Positions 1 to 7,931 are shown, counted from the stretch's first letter. The stretch is 9,358 bases of DNA from an uncultured Variovorax sp. (GCA_903872875.1 CAIQMJ010000652.1:1-9358), one strand, 5' to 3'. Translations and numbers: made by a program. The notes: generated from the sequence alone by a model not told the origin.

Positions 1-39
1 GATCAGCGTCGAGAGTCGTTTCAGGATGAACAGGCTCAT
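1..39 (-). CDS. ABC transporter permease, N-terminal fragment (dipeptide/oligopeptide type, tentative)
   Basis: Only the first 13 codons lie inside the window, reading MSLFILKRLSTLI from an ATG at 39-37. A short aromatic/hydrophobic start followed by K-R-L and another hydrophobic run is typical of DppB/OppB-like inner-membrane permeases, which usually begin with a pattern such as M-x-x-[FY]-[IL]-x-[RK]-R-L. A purine-rich GGAAG lies about six bases upstream of the ATG, which supports the start. The gene follows azlD in the same direction about 100 bp later and may be co-transcribed with it. Thirteen residues cannot prove the family; other membrane proteins begin in a similar way. Confidence 0.4.
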   Translation of the reverse strand, partial: MSLFILKRLSTLI

Positions 40-136
40 GGGGCTTCCGCGCTGTTCGGCGGTCGTAGGGAGGAGGGTTGGTTCGTGCTCATGTCAGGAC
101 TTCGATCGAGGGGCGGTTCACGCGGGTGCGGGCCAT
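36..136 (-). other. Two micro-ORFs chained by start/stop overlaps between azlD and the permease start
   Basis: The gap between azlD and the permease is fully spanned by two tiny reading frames. The azlD stop overlaps an ATG by one base (TGATG). That ATG opens a 15-codon frame, MARTRVNRPSIEVLT, at 136-89. Its stop overlaps the next ATG (ATGA at 92-89), opening an 18-codon frame, MSTNQPSSLRPPNSAEAP, at 92-36. That frame's stop overlaps the permease ATG (ATGA at 39-36). Neither peptide is recognisable and neither has a convincing Shine-Dalgarno sequence. The chain could pass ribosomes from azlD to the permease, or it could be chance in GC-rich DNA. I favour chance or simple coupling over functional peptides. 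Confidence 0.15.
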
Positions 137-471
137 CACCAGCCCCATCCCACGTGAAGGGGGAAATACGCCAGGCTGCCGACGACGATCGGCAGCGTGA
201 CGCTGCGCCGCAGCAGGTAGCACAGGCCCGCGGCTGCGACGGCGAACAGGCGCGCATCGCGCCAGTCCGTGATGAAGGTTCCGGACGGCGACAGCAGCAC
301 CTGCGGCACCACGAGCGCCAGCAGCGCAGCCGGCGGCGCGTGCCGCATGGCGTTCTGCAGCCAGAACGGAAATCGGGGTGCCTGCCGCGGCAGCAGGAAC
401 ACGCTGCGCGTCAGTACGGTGGTGGCTGCAAGCGCGAACACGGCCAGCCAGTGGTAGATGGCCGTCGTCAT
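136..471 (-). CDS. azlD: AzlD family small membrane subunit of branched-chain amino acid exporter
   Basis: This 111-residue protein has the AzlD layout: an N-terminal hydrophobic helix (about 5-20), the R-x-x-F-L-L-P region near residues 22-28 with RFPFWLQNAMRHAPPAALLA following at 33-52, and two or three further hydrophobic stretches to the C terminus. Family members are about 100-110 residues and pair with the larger AzlC protein to export branched-chain or related amino acids across the inner membrane. The ATG at 471-469 overlaps the azlC stop (ATGA, 4 bp), so translation is probably coupled. AAGG lies about seven bases upstream. The family assignment is from recognition of the conserved pattern; the exported substrate in this organism is inferred. 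Confidence 0.85.
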   Translation of the reverse strand: MTTAIYHWLAVFALAATTVLTRSVFLLPRQAPRFPFWLQNAMRHAPPAALLALVVPQVLLSPSGTFITDWRDARLFAVAAAGLCYLLRRSVTLPIVVGSLAYFPLHVGWGW

Positions 472-1202
472 GCCGCGCCCTTGTTGCGGTCGAGCCATGC
501 ACCGGTCAGCGCGGCCAGCGCAATCGCTGCCAGCACGCCGGAGCCCAACGGCCAGGAGGCGGTCAGCGCGGCCACGGTGCCGGCGACCACGGCGGAGATC
601 CGCGTGTGGCGGTCGTGCAGCATCGGCAGGGTCAATGCAAGCAGCGCCAGTGCGCCGACGAACTGCAAGCCCCAGCTCGCGGGGATGGCGTCCACGGCCA
701 GGATGCCGACCAGCGACGAGAGCTGCCACGCGGCCCAGTTCGTCAGGGCCAGGCCCAGGAAGTAGGGCACCTTGCCGGGCCGGCCGGATTGTTGCCGCGC
801 CACGAAGGCGGCATAGACCGGATCGCCCGCGAAGTAGGCCAGCAGCAGGCGCCGCGGCCGGGGCAGGTGGCCGAGATAGGGGCGCCAGAGTGCGCTGAAG
901 ACGACGAAGCGCAGGTTGAGCAGGAAGGCCATCGCGACGATCAGCCACAGGTGCGCGCCGCTGGCGATCAGCGGAAGGCATGCCAACTGCGACGAACTGG
1001 CGAACACCAGAAAGGACATGGCCAGGATCACGGGCAGGTCGAGTCCGCTCTTGCCCATTGCCGCACCGGTGATCAGGCCCATGGCGATCGTGCCCAGCGT
1101 CGGCCCCGCGATGGCGCGTGCACCCGAGGCGAATTCGTTCCAGGCGGTCAGCGGCGGCGACTGCAGGGAACGCTCTGTGCTTTGAGGGACGGGATGCCGC
1201 AT
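468..1202 (-). CDS. azlC: AzlC family large subunit of branched-chain amino acid exporter
   Basis: This is a 244-residue polytopic inner-membrane protein of normal AzlC length. After a cytoplasmic lead of about 25 residues come AzlC-typical segments: a G-A-x-A/P-T-x-G-x-x-x-x-G-L region (about 27-46), SFLVFASSSQLACLPLI (about 63-79), the strongly conserved LNLRFVVFSALWRPYLGHLP (about 94-113) and a D-P-x-Y-A stretch (about 127-131). With AzlD it forms an amino-acid exporter. The gene overlaps azlD by 4 bp and is transcribed away from the MocR regulator at 1422, so that regulator is the natural candidate to control it. No good Shine-Dalgarno precedes the ATG at 1202-1200; this start is used because it gives the normal length, but it is not certain. 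Confidence 0.88.
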   Translation of the reverse strand: MRHPVPQSTERSLQSPPLTAWNEFASGARAIAGPTLGTIAMGLITGAAMGKSGLDLPVILAMSFLVFASSSQLACLPLIASGAHLWLIVAMAFLLNLRFVVFSALWRPYLGHLPRPRRLLLAYFAGDPVYAAFVARQQSGRPGKVPYFLGLALTNWAAWQLSSLVGILAVDAIPASWGLQFVGALALLALTLPMLHDRHTRISAVVAGTVAALTASWPLGSGVLAAIALAALTGAWLDRNKGAA

Positions 1203-1284
1203 GGGTCGGGAAGTTCGGATCGGTTCGCAAGGCGATGCGCATCGGGGTGCTGCCGCCTTGCGTGTACTTTAGTCATGCATCCCT

Positions 1285-1323
1285 CATACACATATATACA
1301 GTTGAACAATGGTGCGCTATAAC
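1285..1323. promoter_or_regulatory. Candidate operator/promoter core between azlC and the MocR gene
   Basis: The divergent gap is GC-rich except for an AT-rich core at about 1268-1325. Within it the pentamer ATACA occurs at 1286-1290 and 1296-1300, exactly one helical turn apart in the same orientation. MocR-type regulators such as GabR are known to bind direct repeats, so this is a reasonable place to look for the operator. A TATAAC hexamer at 1318-1323 could be a -10 box for the regulator gene, but no good -35 box sits at the right distance. No experimental or comparative support is available here. Confidence 0.25.
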
Positions 1324-1421
1324 AGTTTGGCCTCCTCGTGCAGTCCGGCTACCCAAACTGGAACGTGCGATGCACCAGTTGCGTGCAGATGTACCTCTCG
1401 ATCCTCCGAAAGCAGTCCACG

Positions 1422-2855
1422 ATGACGTCCATCGACAAAGCACCTCCGGTCATTCCCCTGGTCCAGCAGATCAGGGACTCGATTGCCGGTGAAGTCGATC
1501 GTGGGGTGCTGCTGCCGGGCACCAAGCTCGAATCGGTGCGGGGTGCGGCATTGCGACGTGGCGTCAGCACGATGACCGTCACCAATGCCTATAACCGGTT
1601 GGTGGCCGAGGGCTATCTCGTCGCCAAGCGAGCCAGCGGGTACTTCGTCACTTCGGACCCGAGCCGGTCGTCGGCACAGCAGCGCGGGCGGCCCTTCGTC
1701 GGGCGCACGAAGGTCGATTCGCTGTGGCTGATCCGCCGGGTCTGGGAGGACGACAGTGCACTGATCAATGCCGGCTGCGGATGGATGCCGCCGGACTGGC
1801 TGCAGGGCGATGAAGTGCGCACGGCGCTGGCGGGCCTGGCGCGCAAGAAGAGCGCGGGCCTGGCGAACTACGGCGGGCCGAGCGGCTACCTGCCCCTGCG
1901 CCAGCAGATACAGATCCTGCTGGGCCAGCGGGCCATCGACGTCGCCGCGCACCAGATCACCCTGACCCACGGCGCCACGCAGGGTCTGGCGTTGGCTGCG
2001 CGCACCTTGCTGCGTCCGCAGGACGCCGTGCTGGTCGACGACCCGGGTTCGACCAACCTGTTCGCGACCCTGCGTTCGATGGATGTGCGGCTGGTCGGCG
2101 TCGAGCGCCGGCTCGATGGTCCCGATCTCGTCGCGCTGGAAGCCCTGGCCAAGCGCTACAGGCCGAAGGCCTTCTTCATCTGTACGCAGCTGCACAACCC
2201 GACCGGCGGCATGTGTTCGCCGGCGGTGGCGTACCAGATATTGCGGCTGGCGGAGAAGTACGACTTCCAGATCGTCGAGAACGACGTGCTGGCCGGCTTC
2301 GAGCCAGCGGGCGCGGTCAGCCTCGCCAGCCTCGACCAGTTGAAGCGCGTCATCTATGTCGGGAGCTTTTCCAAGACGATCTCGCCGAGCCTGCGCGTGG
2401 GCTACCTGGCCTGCAGCGAGGACCTGGCCGAGCGGATCATCTACGAGAAGATGGTGGACAGCCTCACGAGCTCCGAGCTCGGCGAGAAGCTGGTCCACGC
2501 GGTGCTCGTCGGCGGGCACTACCGCGCCCACCTGAACACATTGGCGGAGCGCCTGCGCGAGGCCCAGCGCGTGGTCTGCGACGGGCTGGAGGAAGCCGGC
2601 CTGCAGGTCTTCGCGCGGCCTGCCGGTGGCCCCTTCCTGTCGGCGCGCTTCGTCGACGAAAGGATCGACGTGCTCGACGTGGCACAGCAGGCGGTGGCCG
2701 CGGGCATCATGCTTGCGCCGGGCTATCTGTTCCGTACCGATCAGCAGCCGACGCCCTGGATGCGGTTCAACGCCGCTTACGCCAACAACCCGCGGTTGTT
2801 CGAATTCCTGCGGGCGGTGAGCGGGCGCAAGGGGCGTGCGGCGGGGCCTCGCTGA
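1422..2855 (+). CDS. MocR-type GntR family regulator with PLP-dependent aminotransferase-like domain
   Basis: The 477-residue protein has two domains. A GntR winged helix spans about residues 11-75 (PLVQQIRDSIAGEVDRG; then LESVRGAALRRGVSTMTV and NRLVAEGYLVAKRASGYFV). A fold-type-I aminotransferase-like domain occupies about 100-470. It contains HNPTGG (Asn 259), a V-E-N-D stretch around 285-288, and GSFSKTISPSLRVGYL with Lys 318, the expected PLP Schiff-base lysine. PLP-binding residues therefore appear kept. Known relatives (GabR, PdxR, TauR) sense amines or vitamers through PLP. Divergence from azlCD suggests control of that exporter. The frame is open back to a GTG at 1338 and has an ATG at 1389; 1422 is chosen because the winged-helix domain starts just after it. 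None of these starts has a strong Shine-Dalgarno, so the N terminus is uncertain. Confidence 0.88.
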   Translation: MTSIDKAPPVIPLVQQIRDSIAGEVDRGVLLPGTKLESVRGAALRRGVSTMTVTNAYNRLVAEGYLVAKRASGYFVTSDPSRSSAQQRGRPFVGRTKVDSLWLIRRVWEDDSALINAGCGWMPPDWLQGDEVRTALAGLARKKSAGLANYGGPSGYLPLRQQIQILLGQRAIDVAAHQITLTHGATQGLALAARTLLRPQDAVLVDDPGSTNLFATLRSMDVRLVGVERRLDGPDLVALEALAKRYRPKAFFICTQLHNPTGGMCSPAVAYQILRLAEKYDFQIVENDVLAGFEPAGAVSLASLDQLKRVIYVGSFSKTISPSLRVGYLACSEDLAERIIYEKMVDSLTSSELGEKLVHAVLVGGHYRAHLNTLAERLREAQRVVCDGLEEAGLQVFARPAGGPFLSARFVDERIDVLDVAQQAVAAGIMLAPGYLFRTDQQPTPWMRFNAAYANNPRLFEFLRAVSGRKGRAAGPR

Positions 2856-2864
2856 CCTGCCGAT

Positions 2865-2894
2865 GGGCAATGCGCTGCGGGGCAATGCGCTGCG
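2865..2894. repeat. Perfect 15-bp tandem duplication
   Basis: The unit GGGCAATGCGCTGCG occurs twice, head to tail, at 2865-2879 and 2880-2894, with no mismatch. It fills most of the 45-bp gap between the convergent ends of the MocR gene (2855) and the TolC-type gene (2901). It has no T-tract and no strong hairpin, so it is not an obvious terminator. A replication-slippage duplication is the simplest explanation; a junction scar at the edge of the secretion cluster is possible but unsupported. Confidence 0.9.
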
Positions 2895-2900
2895 CGGTGT

Positions 2901-4373
2901 TCAGCTTTTCTCGCCGAGGTCCGAGAGGTCGGCCATCCCTGCGTTCGTCAGCAATCGGAGCCGTGCCGAACGCCATTCGGCCAAGGCGCGTACGCGCTCC
3001 TGCTGCGCATCGGCAAATACGACCTGGACATTGAGCATCTCCAGGATGTCGACGATGCCGAGGTCGTACTTGCGCTGCACGTTGTCAAGCGCCGCCCGTG
3101 CCGCATCGATCAGCCGGCCGGAGGCCGTGATGTTGCGCAGCGACGCCACGGTGTCGGCATGGGCCTTGACGACTTCGCCGAGCACCTGGTTCTCTGTGTC
3201 CCTGAGCTCCGCTTCCTTGATCACGATCTGCGCTTCGGCGCCGCGCACCTTGTAGTGCCGCGCGAATCCCTCGAACAGCGGGAAATTGACCGTGAGCCCG
3301 ACCACCGACTCCGTGGTCCGTGAGGACGAGAGCCCCTGGTTGGGCCGGCCGTTGACATAGTGGCTCTGCGTGAAGTCCAGGGTCGGAAGCCCTTCGGAGC
3401 GACTCACTGTCAGCTTCTCCTGGGTCGCGGCGAGCTGGGCGCGGGCGGCGAGCAAGGCCGGGTGCTGGTCTTGTGCCAGGGACAGCCAGCTGGCCAGATC
3501 CTGGGGCACGGTGTCCTGCGCATCGGCGTGGTCTTGTGCAAGCTCCAGCACCTGCAGGCCCGCGGCCTTCACCGGCAGGCCGACTGCGAGCACCAGCGCG
3601 GCCATGGATCTGTCGTGGGTGCCGAGCGCTCGCCCGCTTTCCAACTCGGCCTTGGCCAGCGCGGTTCTCGCTTGCAACGTATCCGACTGCGCGCCGGCAC
3701 CTCTTGCCTCGCGCCGTATCGCGACCGCCAGGGTCTGTCGCATCAAGGTTGCGGTCTCCTCCTTGGCCTTGCGGTTGGCCTTGGCCGTTTGAACATCGAA
3801 ATACGCGCCGACCACATGGGTCAGCGTTTTCTGCAGCTGCGCATTCCGGCTGGCCAATGCCGCATCCAGCATCGCCTCGGCCGCGCGGCGATTGGCACCG
3901 CGCCCGCCAAAGTCCAGCAATCGCCAGGTGAGCGTCGCGTATTGCGAGTTGCTGGTTTGTTCCGATCGCAGGGTCAATTGGGATTGGGGCGTTGTCGTCT
4001 TCTGGTTCAACCGGCTCATGCCCACGTTGAGTGTCGGAAGATAGGCAGCCCGGGCTTCGCCGACTTGCGTGGCTTGCAACACGACAGTGGCCTGCGCCGC
4101 CTGAATCTGAGGGTTGTGGCACCACGCCAATGCAACAGCATCCGACAGCGTCAATGGCTGGGACAGACTGTCGGGCGTCGGGTCGCAGTCATGGTTCGAA
4201 TCGCCCGACATGTCGCCGAGATTGAATGACGGTGGCCTGGTCAGCAACGGATCCGCAAAGGCGAGAGGCACCAAGCCTGTCCAGTCACCTGCCCTGGCCG
4301 AGATTGCCGTGGCCATTGCGGCGGCAAGCATCCACATGGCCAGCCTGTGTCCAATGCGCGGCTCAACGCTCAT
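2901..4373 (-). CDS. TolC family outer-membrane factor of type I secretion system
   Basis: The 490-residue precursor has a signal peptide with hydrophobic core LAMWMLAAAMATAI and likely cleavage after ARA (residue 28). Two outer-membrane efflux repeats follow, about 70-280 and 290-480. Recognisable elements are LTLSDAVALAWCHNPQIQAA, a Y-L-P-T-L-N-V-G strand, W-R-L-L-D-F-G-G-R in repeat one, and N-F-P-L-F-E-G-F with V-Q-R-K-Y-D-L-G-I-V-D-I-L in repeat two. The length is close to E. coli TolC and Bordetella CyaE. The protein would trimerise into the outer-membrane channel used by the ABC/HlyD pair encoded just upstream. The ATG at 4373 lies inside the last codons of the hlyD-type gene (11-bp overlap), with GAGG six bases upstream. 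Residues 29-70 are longer and less conserved-looking than usual. Confidence 0.93.
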   Translation of the reverse strand: MSVEPRIGHRLAMWMLAAAMATAISARAGDWTGLVPLAFADPLLTRPPSFNLGDMSGDSNHDCDPTPDSLSQPLTLSDAVALAWCHNPQIQAAQATVVLQATQVGEARAAYLPTLNVGMSRLNQKTTTPQSQLTLRSEQTSNSQYATLTWRLLDFGGRGANRRAAEAMLDAALASRNAQLQKTLTHVVGAYFDVQTAKANRKAKEETATLMRQTLAVAIRREARGAGAQSDTLQARTALAKAELESGRALGTHDRSMAALVLAVGLPVKAAGLQVLELAQDHADAQDTVPQDLASWLSLAQDQHPALLAARAQLAATQEKLTVSRSEGLPTLDFTQSHYVNGRPNQGLSSSRTTESVVGLTVNFPLFEGFARHYKVRGAEAQIVIKEAELRDTENQVLGEVVKAHADTVASLRNITASGRLIDAARAALDNVQRKYDLGIVDILEMLNVQVVFADAQQERVRALAEWRSARLRLLTNAGMADLSDLGEKS

Positions 4374-5706
4374 GCATGGCCTCGCGCTGATGCTTGATCA
4401 GAGGCGAAAGTACGTACTCGATCACTCGGCGCGAGCCGGTCTTGATCTCGACATCCACCGACATGCCTGCGGACAGTGGCAACGTCTTGCCATCGACAAA
4501 GATGCTGTTCCTGTCCAGGGATATCCTGGTGCCGTAGATCAGGCCCTTCTTCTCGTCCTGGATGGCGTCTTGCGAGACATGCGTCACCTTGGCATTGACC
4601 GTGCCGTACTTCGTGTAGTCGAAGGCATCGATCTTGGCCTCCGCAGCTTGGCCTGGCTGCACGAAGCCCACGTCCTTGTTCTCCAGGAAAGCCTCCACCT
4701 CGACGACGTTCTCCGTCGGAACGATCTGCATCAACGGCTGCGCCGCGGGCACCACGCCGCCCACGGTGTGTACCGTCAATTGCTGCACCGTGCCGTCGAC
4801 GGGCGCAGTGAGTTTCAGCAACTTGCTGTGCTCGCCGGCTCGGCGTTGATCCTGCTGCCCGGCAGAAACGATCTTGTTGCCTTCGGTCAGCGCATCGTGC
4901 GATTCCTTGCGGGACTGCGCAATCAAGGCGCTGCGCTGATTTCTTGCGTCTTGCAGTTGCCCCTCGACGTCCAGCCTAGCCTGCTCTTTCTCAAGCCACG
5001 CGTGATGCGACACCGTATGGTCCGGCAGCAGCGCCTTGAAGTCCTCTGCGCGCTGCGTCGCCAACGGCAGCAGGCCCGCGAAGCGGACGATCTCCCCATC
5101 CAGTCGCGCGAGCTTCGCGTGGAAGTCGCGGTACTGGCCGTCGAGCTGCATCCGGGCCGCTTTCAACTGCGCGTCGGTAACGCCTTCCATGACCAGCAGC
5201 CGCGGTGGCCTCAGGTTCTCGATCGCGTCGACCATGGCCAGAGAACGGGCCACTTGCAGTCTTGCCTGGGTCACGGCATCGACGGCCTTGTCATGTTCGG
5301 CATCGCTGCTGCTCGAATCGAGTTCGATCAGCGTGTCGCCGGCACGCACATGCTGGCCTTCGACGACATGCAGCGCCTTCACGCTGGCCACATCCACCGA
5401 ACCGATGGTCTTGGTTCGCGCCGACGGGATGATCTTTCCGGCGGCATTCACGACGATGTCGATATGGCCCAGTACGGACCACAGCAGGGTGAATACGACC
5501 ATGCTCATCAGGATCCGCCCCGTCCAGCGCAACGTCGATGAGCCGGGGGCTTCTTGAAGCGAAAGACCGGCTGGCAGAAATTCGGCTTCCTGCTTGCTGA
5601 AGAAGTCGGTGCGCAACGCGCGTCGGTTCGTCCAGAAGTACCCGAACACGGCGCCGTAGTGGCGCATCAGTTCATGCCAGGCCTGCAGTCGGTGGCGTGC
5701 GCTCAT
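4363..5706 (-). CDS. HlyD family periplasmic adaptor of type I secretion system
   Basis: The 447-residue protein has a cytoplasmic N terminus (1-62), one membrane helix (about 63-82, ILMSMVVFTLLWSVLG), a half-lipoyl/barrel segment (about 86-131, including VVEGQHVRAGDTLIELD), a long alpha-helical hairpin rich in Ala, Gln, Glu and Arg (about 132-310), and a second half-lipoyl plus beta-barrel region starting at LLKLTAPVDGTVQQL. The end, R-R-V-I-E-Y-V-L-S-P-L-I-K-H, is characteristic of HlyD/CyaD. The protein bridges the inner-membrane ABC transporter and the outer-membrane channel. The frame is open further upstream to 5922, but the ATG at 5706-5704 overlaps the ABC gene stop by 4 bp (ATGA) and gives the normal family N terminus, so that start is chosen; the extra upstream residues look like antisense-type GC-rich sequence. 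Confidence 0.94.
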   Translation of the reverse strand: MSARHRLQAWHELMRHYGAVFGYFWTNRRALRTDFFSKQEAEFLPAGLSLQEAPGSSTLRWTGRILMSMVVFTLLWSVLGHIDIVVNAAGKIIPSARTKTIGSVDVASVKALHVVEGQHVRAGDTLIELDSSSSDAEHDKAVDAVTQARLQVARSLAMVDAIENLRPPRLLVMEGVTDAQLKAARMQLDGQYRDFHAKLARLDGEIVRFAGLLPLATQRAEDFKALLPDHTVSHHAWLEKEQARLDVEGQLQDARNQRSALIAQSRKESHDALTEGNKIVSAGQQDQRRAGEHSKLLKLTAPVDGTVQQLTVHTVGGVVPAAQPLMQIVPTENVVEVEAFLENKDVGFVQPGQAAEAKIDAFDYTKYGTVNAKVTHVSQDAIQDEKKGLIYGTRISLDRNSIFVDGKTLPLSAGMSVDVEIKTGSRRVIEYVLSPLIKHQREAMHER

Positions 5707-7898
5707 TGCAGCATCTCGGTCAGCGGCATTGCTGGATTTTCCGGAGACCTTTGAGCCGTCTGCAACTGGTAGAGATGGCGGTAGATGCCTTGCGGGATCT
5801 TCAGCAATTCCGCATGGCTTCCGATCTCGGCAATCTGTCCGCGCTCCATCACGACGATCCGGTTGGCATCGCGTACGGCACTCAGGCGATGCGCGATGAT
5901 GAGCACGGTGCGGCCGGCGCATATCTGGCGCATGTTGTCCTGGATGACTTTCTCGGACTCGTAGTCGAGCGCGCTGGTGGCCTCGTCGAAGATCAGGATT
6001 CTCGGGTTGACGATCAAGGCGCGCGCAATGGCAATGCGTTGCCGCTGGCCGCCGGACAGCCCGGTCCCGTGCTCGCCCACCAGCGTGTCGTATCCCTCGG
6101 GCAGCTCGCAGATGAATTCGTGCGCACCAGCCAGCGTGGCTGCCTCGACGATCGCTTCGATCGGCAATGACGGATCGGACAAGGCGATGTTGTCGCGAAC
6201 GGACCGCGAGAACAACGTGTTCTCCTGCAAGACCACGCCGATCTGCTGGCGCAGCGATGCGGTGTCGATGATGGCGATGTCCTGCCCGTCCACCATGACG
6301 CGCCCGCGGTCGGGTACGTACAGGCGCTGCACCAGCTTCGTCAGCGTGCTCTTGCCGGAGCCGGAACGCCCGACGATGCCGATCACCTCACCGGGCTGCA
6401 CCTTCAGGCTGACAAGGCGCATCACATCCGGCGCATCGGGGCGATAGCGGAAAGACACCTGGTCGAGCTCGATGGCGCCAGCCACGCGAGGAATGCGGGT
6501 CTTGTTGCCAGCGACTTCGGTGCGGGCGTTCAGGATGTCGCCCAGGCGGCTCATGGAAATGCCGACCTGCTGGAAGTCGTTCCAGAGCTGGGCCAGCCGC
6601 AGGATCGGGGACGACACCTGACCGGCCAGCATGTTGAAGGCCACCAGTTCGCCCACGGTCAATTTGTTGTCGACCACCAGCAAGGCTCCCATCCACATGA
6701 TGCCGGCCGTCACCAGCTTGCTCACGAGACTCACGCTGCCACTGGCCACGAGCGCGATGTTGGTCGTCGACAGGCCGGCCGACACATAGGCAGCGAGTTG
6801 CCTGTCCCACTTCTGCTGCCAGCGCGGCTCCACCGCCATGGCCTTGACGGTGTCCATGCCACTCAAGGTTTCGACCAGGAAGGACTGGTTTTCCGCCGAC
6901 CTGTTGAATTTGTCGTTGAGCTTGGTGCGCAGGATGGGCGTGAAGACGAAAGACAACGCCAGGTACACCGGGATGGAGGCCACCACGATCAGTGTCAGCG
7001 TGGGGCTGTACCAGAGCATCACGCTCAGGAAGACGAAGGAGAACATGACGTCGAGCACCAACGTCATGGCATTGCCGGTCAGGAATGAACGGATGTTTTC
7101 CAACTCGCGAATGCGCGCGACGGAATCCCCGACGCGCCGTGCTTGGAAGTAGCTGATCGGCAGGCTCAGAAGATGCCCGAAGAGCCGCGCGCCCAGCTCC
7201 ACGTCGATCTTGCTGCTGGTGTTGGCGAACACTGCCGTGCGGATACCGGTCAGCACGGCTTCGAACAAGGTGGCCGCGATCAGCCCGATCGCAATGACGT
7301 CGAGCGTCTGCATGGCGCGGTTGACCAGCACCTTGTCCATGACCACCTGGAAGAACATCGGCGTCACCAGTCCGATGAGCTGCAGCACCAGTGAAATCAG
7401 AAGGATTTCCAGCAACGTCTTGCGGTATTTGACGATGGCGGGGATGAACCAGGTGAAGTCGAACCTCGCCATGTCACCGGCAAAGCTGGACTTGCTGGTG
7501 AAGAAGATCAGCTCGCCAGCCCACCGCGCGGCGAAGCTCTCCCAGGCCACGACCTCGGGCGCTTGGCCCGGCCGCTGGATCAGCACGCGCACCGGCTGGT
7601 GCGCCGTGTCCACCTTGCCGAGCAGGAAGTAATCCCCCGCGCGGTCGATGCCGATGGCGGGCAACGGAGCGCGGTCCAGACGGCTGGGGTCTTGCCGGAG
7701 GCATTTGGCCGTCAATCCCAACCTCTTCGCCGCCAGCAGGATCGTTTGTGTCGTGAATTTTTCGCGGCCGTATTGGTGCCGCAATTGCGCAGTGTCTGCG
7801 GAAACGCCATGAAGCCGGGTCATCAGCATCAGGCAATGCAGGCCGGAGTCGGAAGCGGGCGATTCTTCGGGGGAAGGCGATGGGGCCGTATTGATCAC
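5703..7898 (-). CDS. HlyB-type type I secretion ABC transporter with inactive C39-like domain
   Basis: This 731-residue exporter has three parts. Residues about 15-135 form a C39-peptidase-like domain. Where an active peptidase has D-C-G, this protein has D17-S18-G19, and the expected catalytic His is Tyr 90 (GDYFLL), so it cannot process a leader. A six-helix ABC exporter domain spans about 150-440 (KTLLEILLISLVLQLIGLVT onward). The ATPase domain covers about 473-715: Walker A GRSGSGKST 510-518, Q-loop Gln 558, signature LSGGQ 614-618, Walker B ILIFDE 634-639, D-loop SALD 642-645, switch His 670. All are intact. The inactive domain matches the HlyB class, where it acts as a substrate chaperone. 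The start is a GTG at 7898 without a clear Shine-Dalgarno; no other upstream start exists in frame before a stop. First gene of the secretion operon. Confidence 0.95.
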   Translation of the reverse strand: MINTAPSPSPEESPASDSGLHCLMLMTRLHGVSADTAQLRHQYGREKFTTQTILLAAKRLGLTAKCLRQDPSRLDRAPLPAIGIDRAGDYFLLGKVDTAHQPVRVLIQRPGQAPEVVAWESFAARWAGELIFFTSKSSFAGDMARFDFTWFIPAIVKYRKTLLEILLISLVLQLIGLVTPMFFQVVMDKVLVNRAMQTLDVIAIGLIAATLFEAVLTGIRTAVFANTSSKIDVELGARLFGHLLSLPISYFQARRVGDSVARIRELENIRSFLTGNAMTLVLDVMFSFVFLSVMLWYSPTLTLIVVASIPVYLALSFVFTPILRTKLNDKFNRSAENQSFLVETLSGMDTVKAMAVEPRWQQKWDRQLAAYVSAGLSTTNIALVASGSVSLVSKLVTAGIMWMGALLVVDNKLTVGELVAFNMLAGQVSSPILRLAQLWNDFQQVGISMSRLGDILNARTEVAGNKTRIPRVAGAIELDQVSFRYRPDAPDVMRLVSLKVQPGEVIGIVGRSGSGKSTLTKLVQRLYVPDRGRVMVDGQDIAIIDTASLRQQIGVVLQENTLFSRSVRDNIALSDPSLPIEAIVEAATLAGAHEFICELPEGYDTLVGEHGTGLSGGQRQRIAIARALIVNPRILIFDEATSALDYESEKVIQDNMRQICAGRTVLIIAHRLSAVRDANRIVVMERGQIAEIGSHAELLKIPQGIYRHLYQLQTAQRSPENPAMPLTEMLQ

Positions 7899-7931
7899 TG
7901 AGGGGATTGGTAAGACGCGTGGCCGGTCGAA

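Noticed and set aside
85..1322. Long plus-strand open frames opposite azlD and azlC
   Set aside because: Arg, Gln and Gly-rich antisense translations; the minus strand encodes recognisable membrane proteins with a 4-bp coupled overlap.
1317..2885. A 522-codon minus-strand open frame that is longer than the MocR gene it opposes
   Set aside because: It is an antisense shadow of high-GC coding DNA. Its translation is low-complexity in Arg, Gln, Gly and Asp with no domain, whereas the plus frame has all the winged-helix and PLP-domain motifs.
2856..2900. Bidirectional terminator between the convergent MocR and TolC-type genes
   Set aside because: No stable inverted repeat followed by a T-tract on either strand; the notable structure is a direct, not inverted, repeat.
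4114..5541. A 475-codon plus-strand open frame across the HlyD-type gene
   Set aside because: Antisense to a clear HlyD protein, with His- and Arg-rich composition and no recognisable domain.
5707..5922. N-terminal extension of 72 residues on the HlyD-type protein
   Set aside because: It lies inside the ABC transporter coding sequence, is unlike HlyD N termini, and the ATG at 5706 overlaps the ABC stop in the usual coupled way.
7466..7853. Active C39 bacteriocin-processing peptidase in the ABC transporter
   Set aside because: Catalytic Cys and His positions are occupied by Ser18 and Tyr90, so only the fold is kept.
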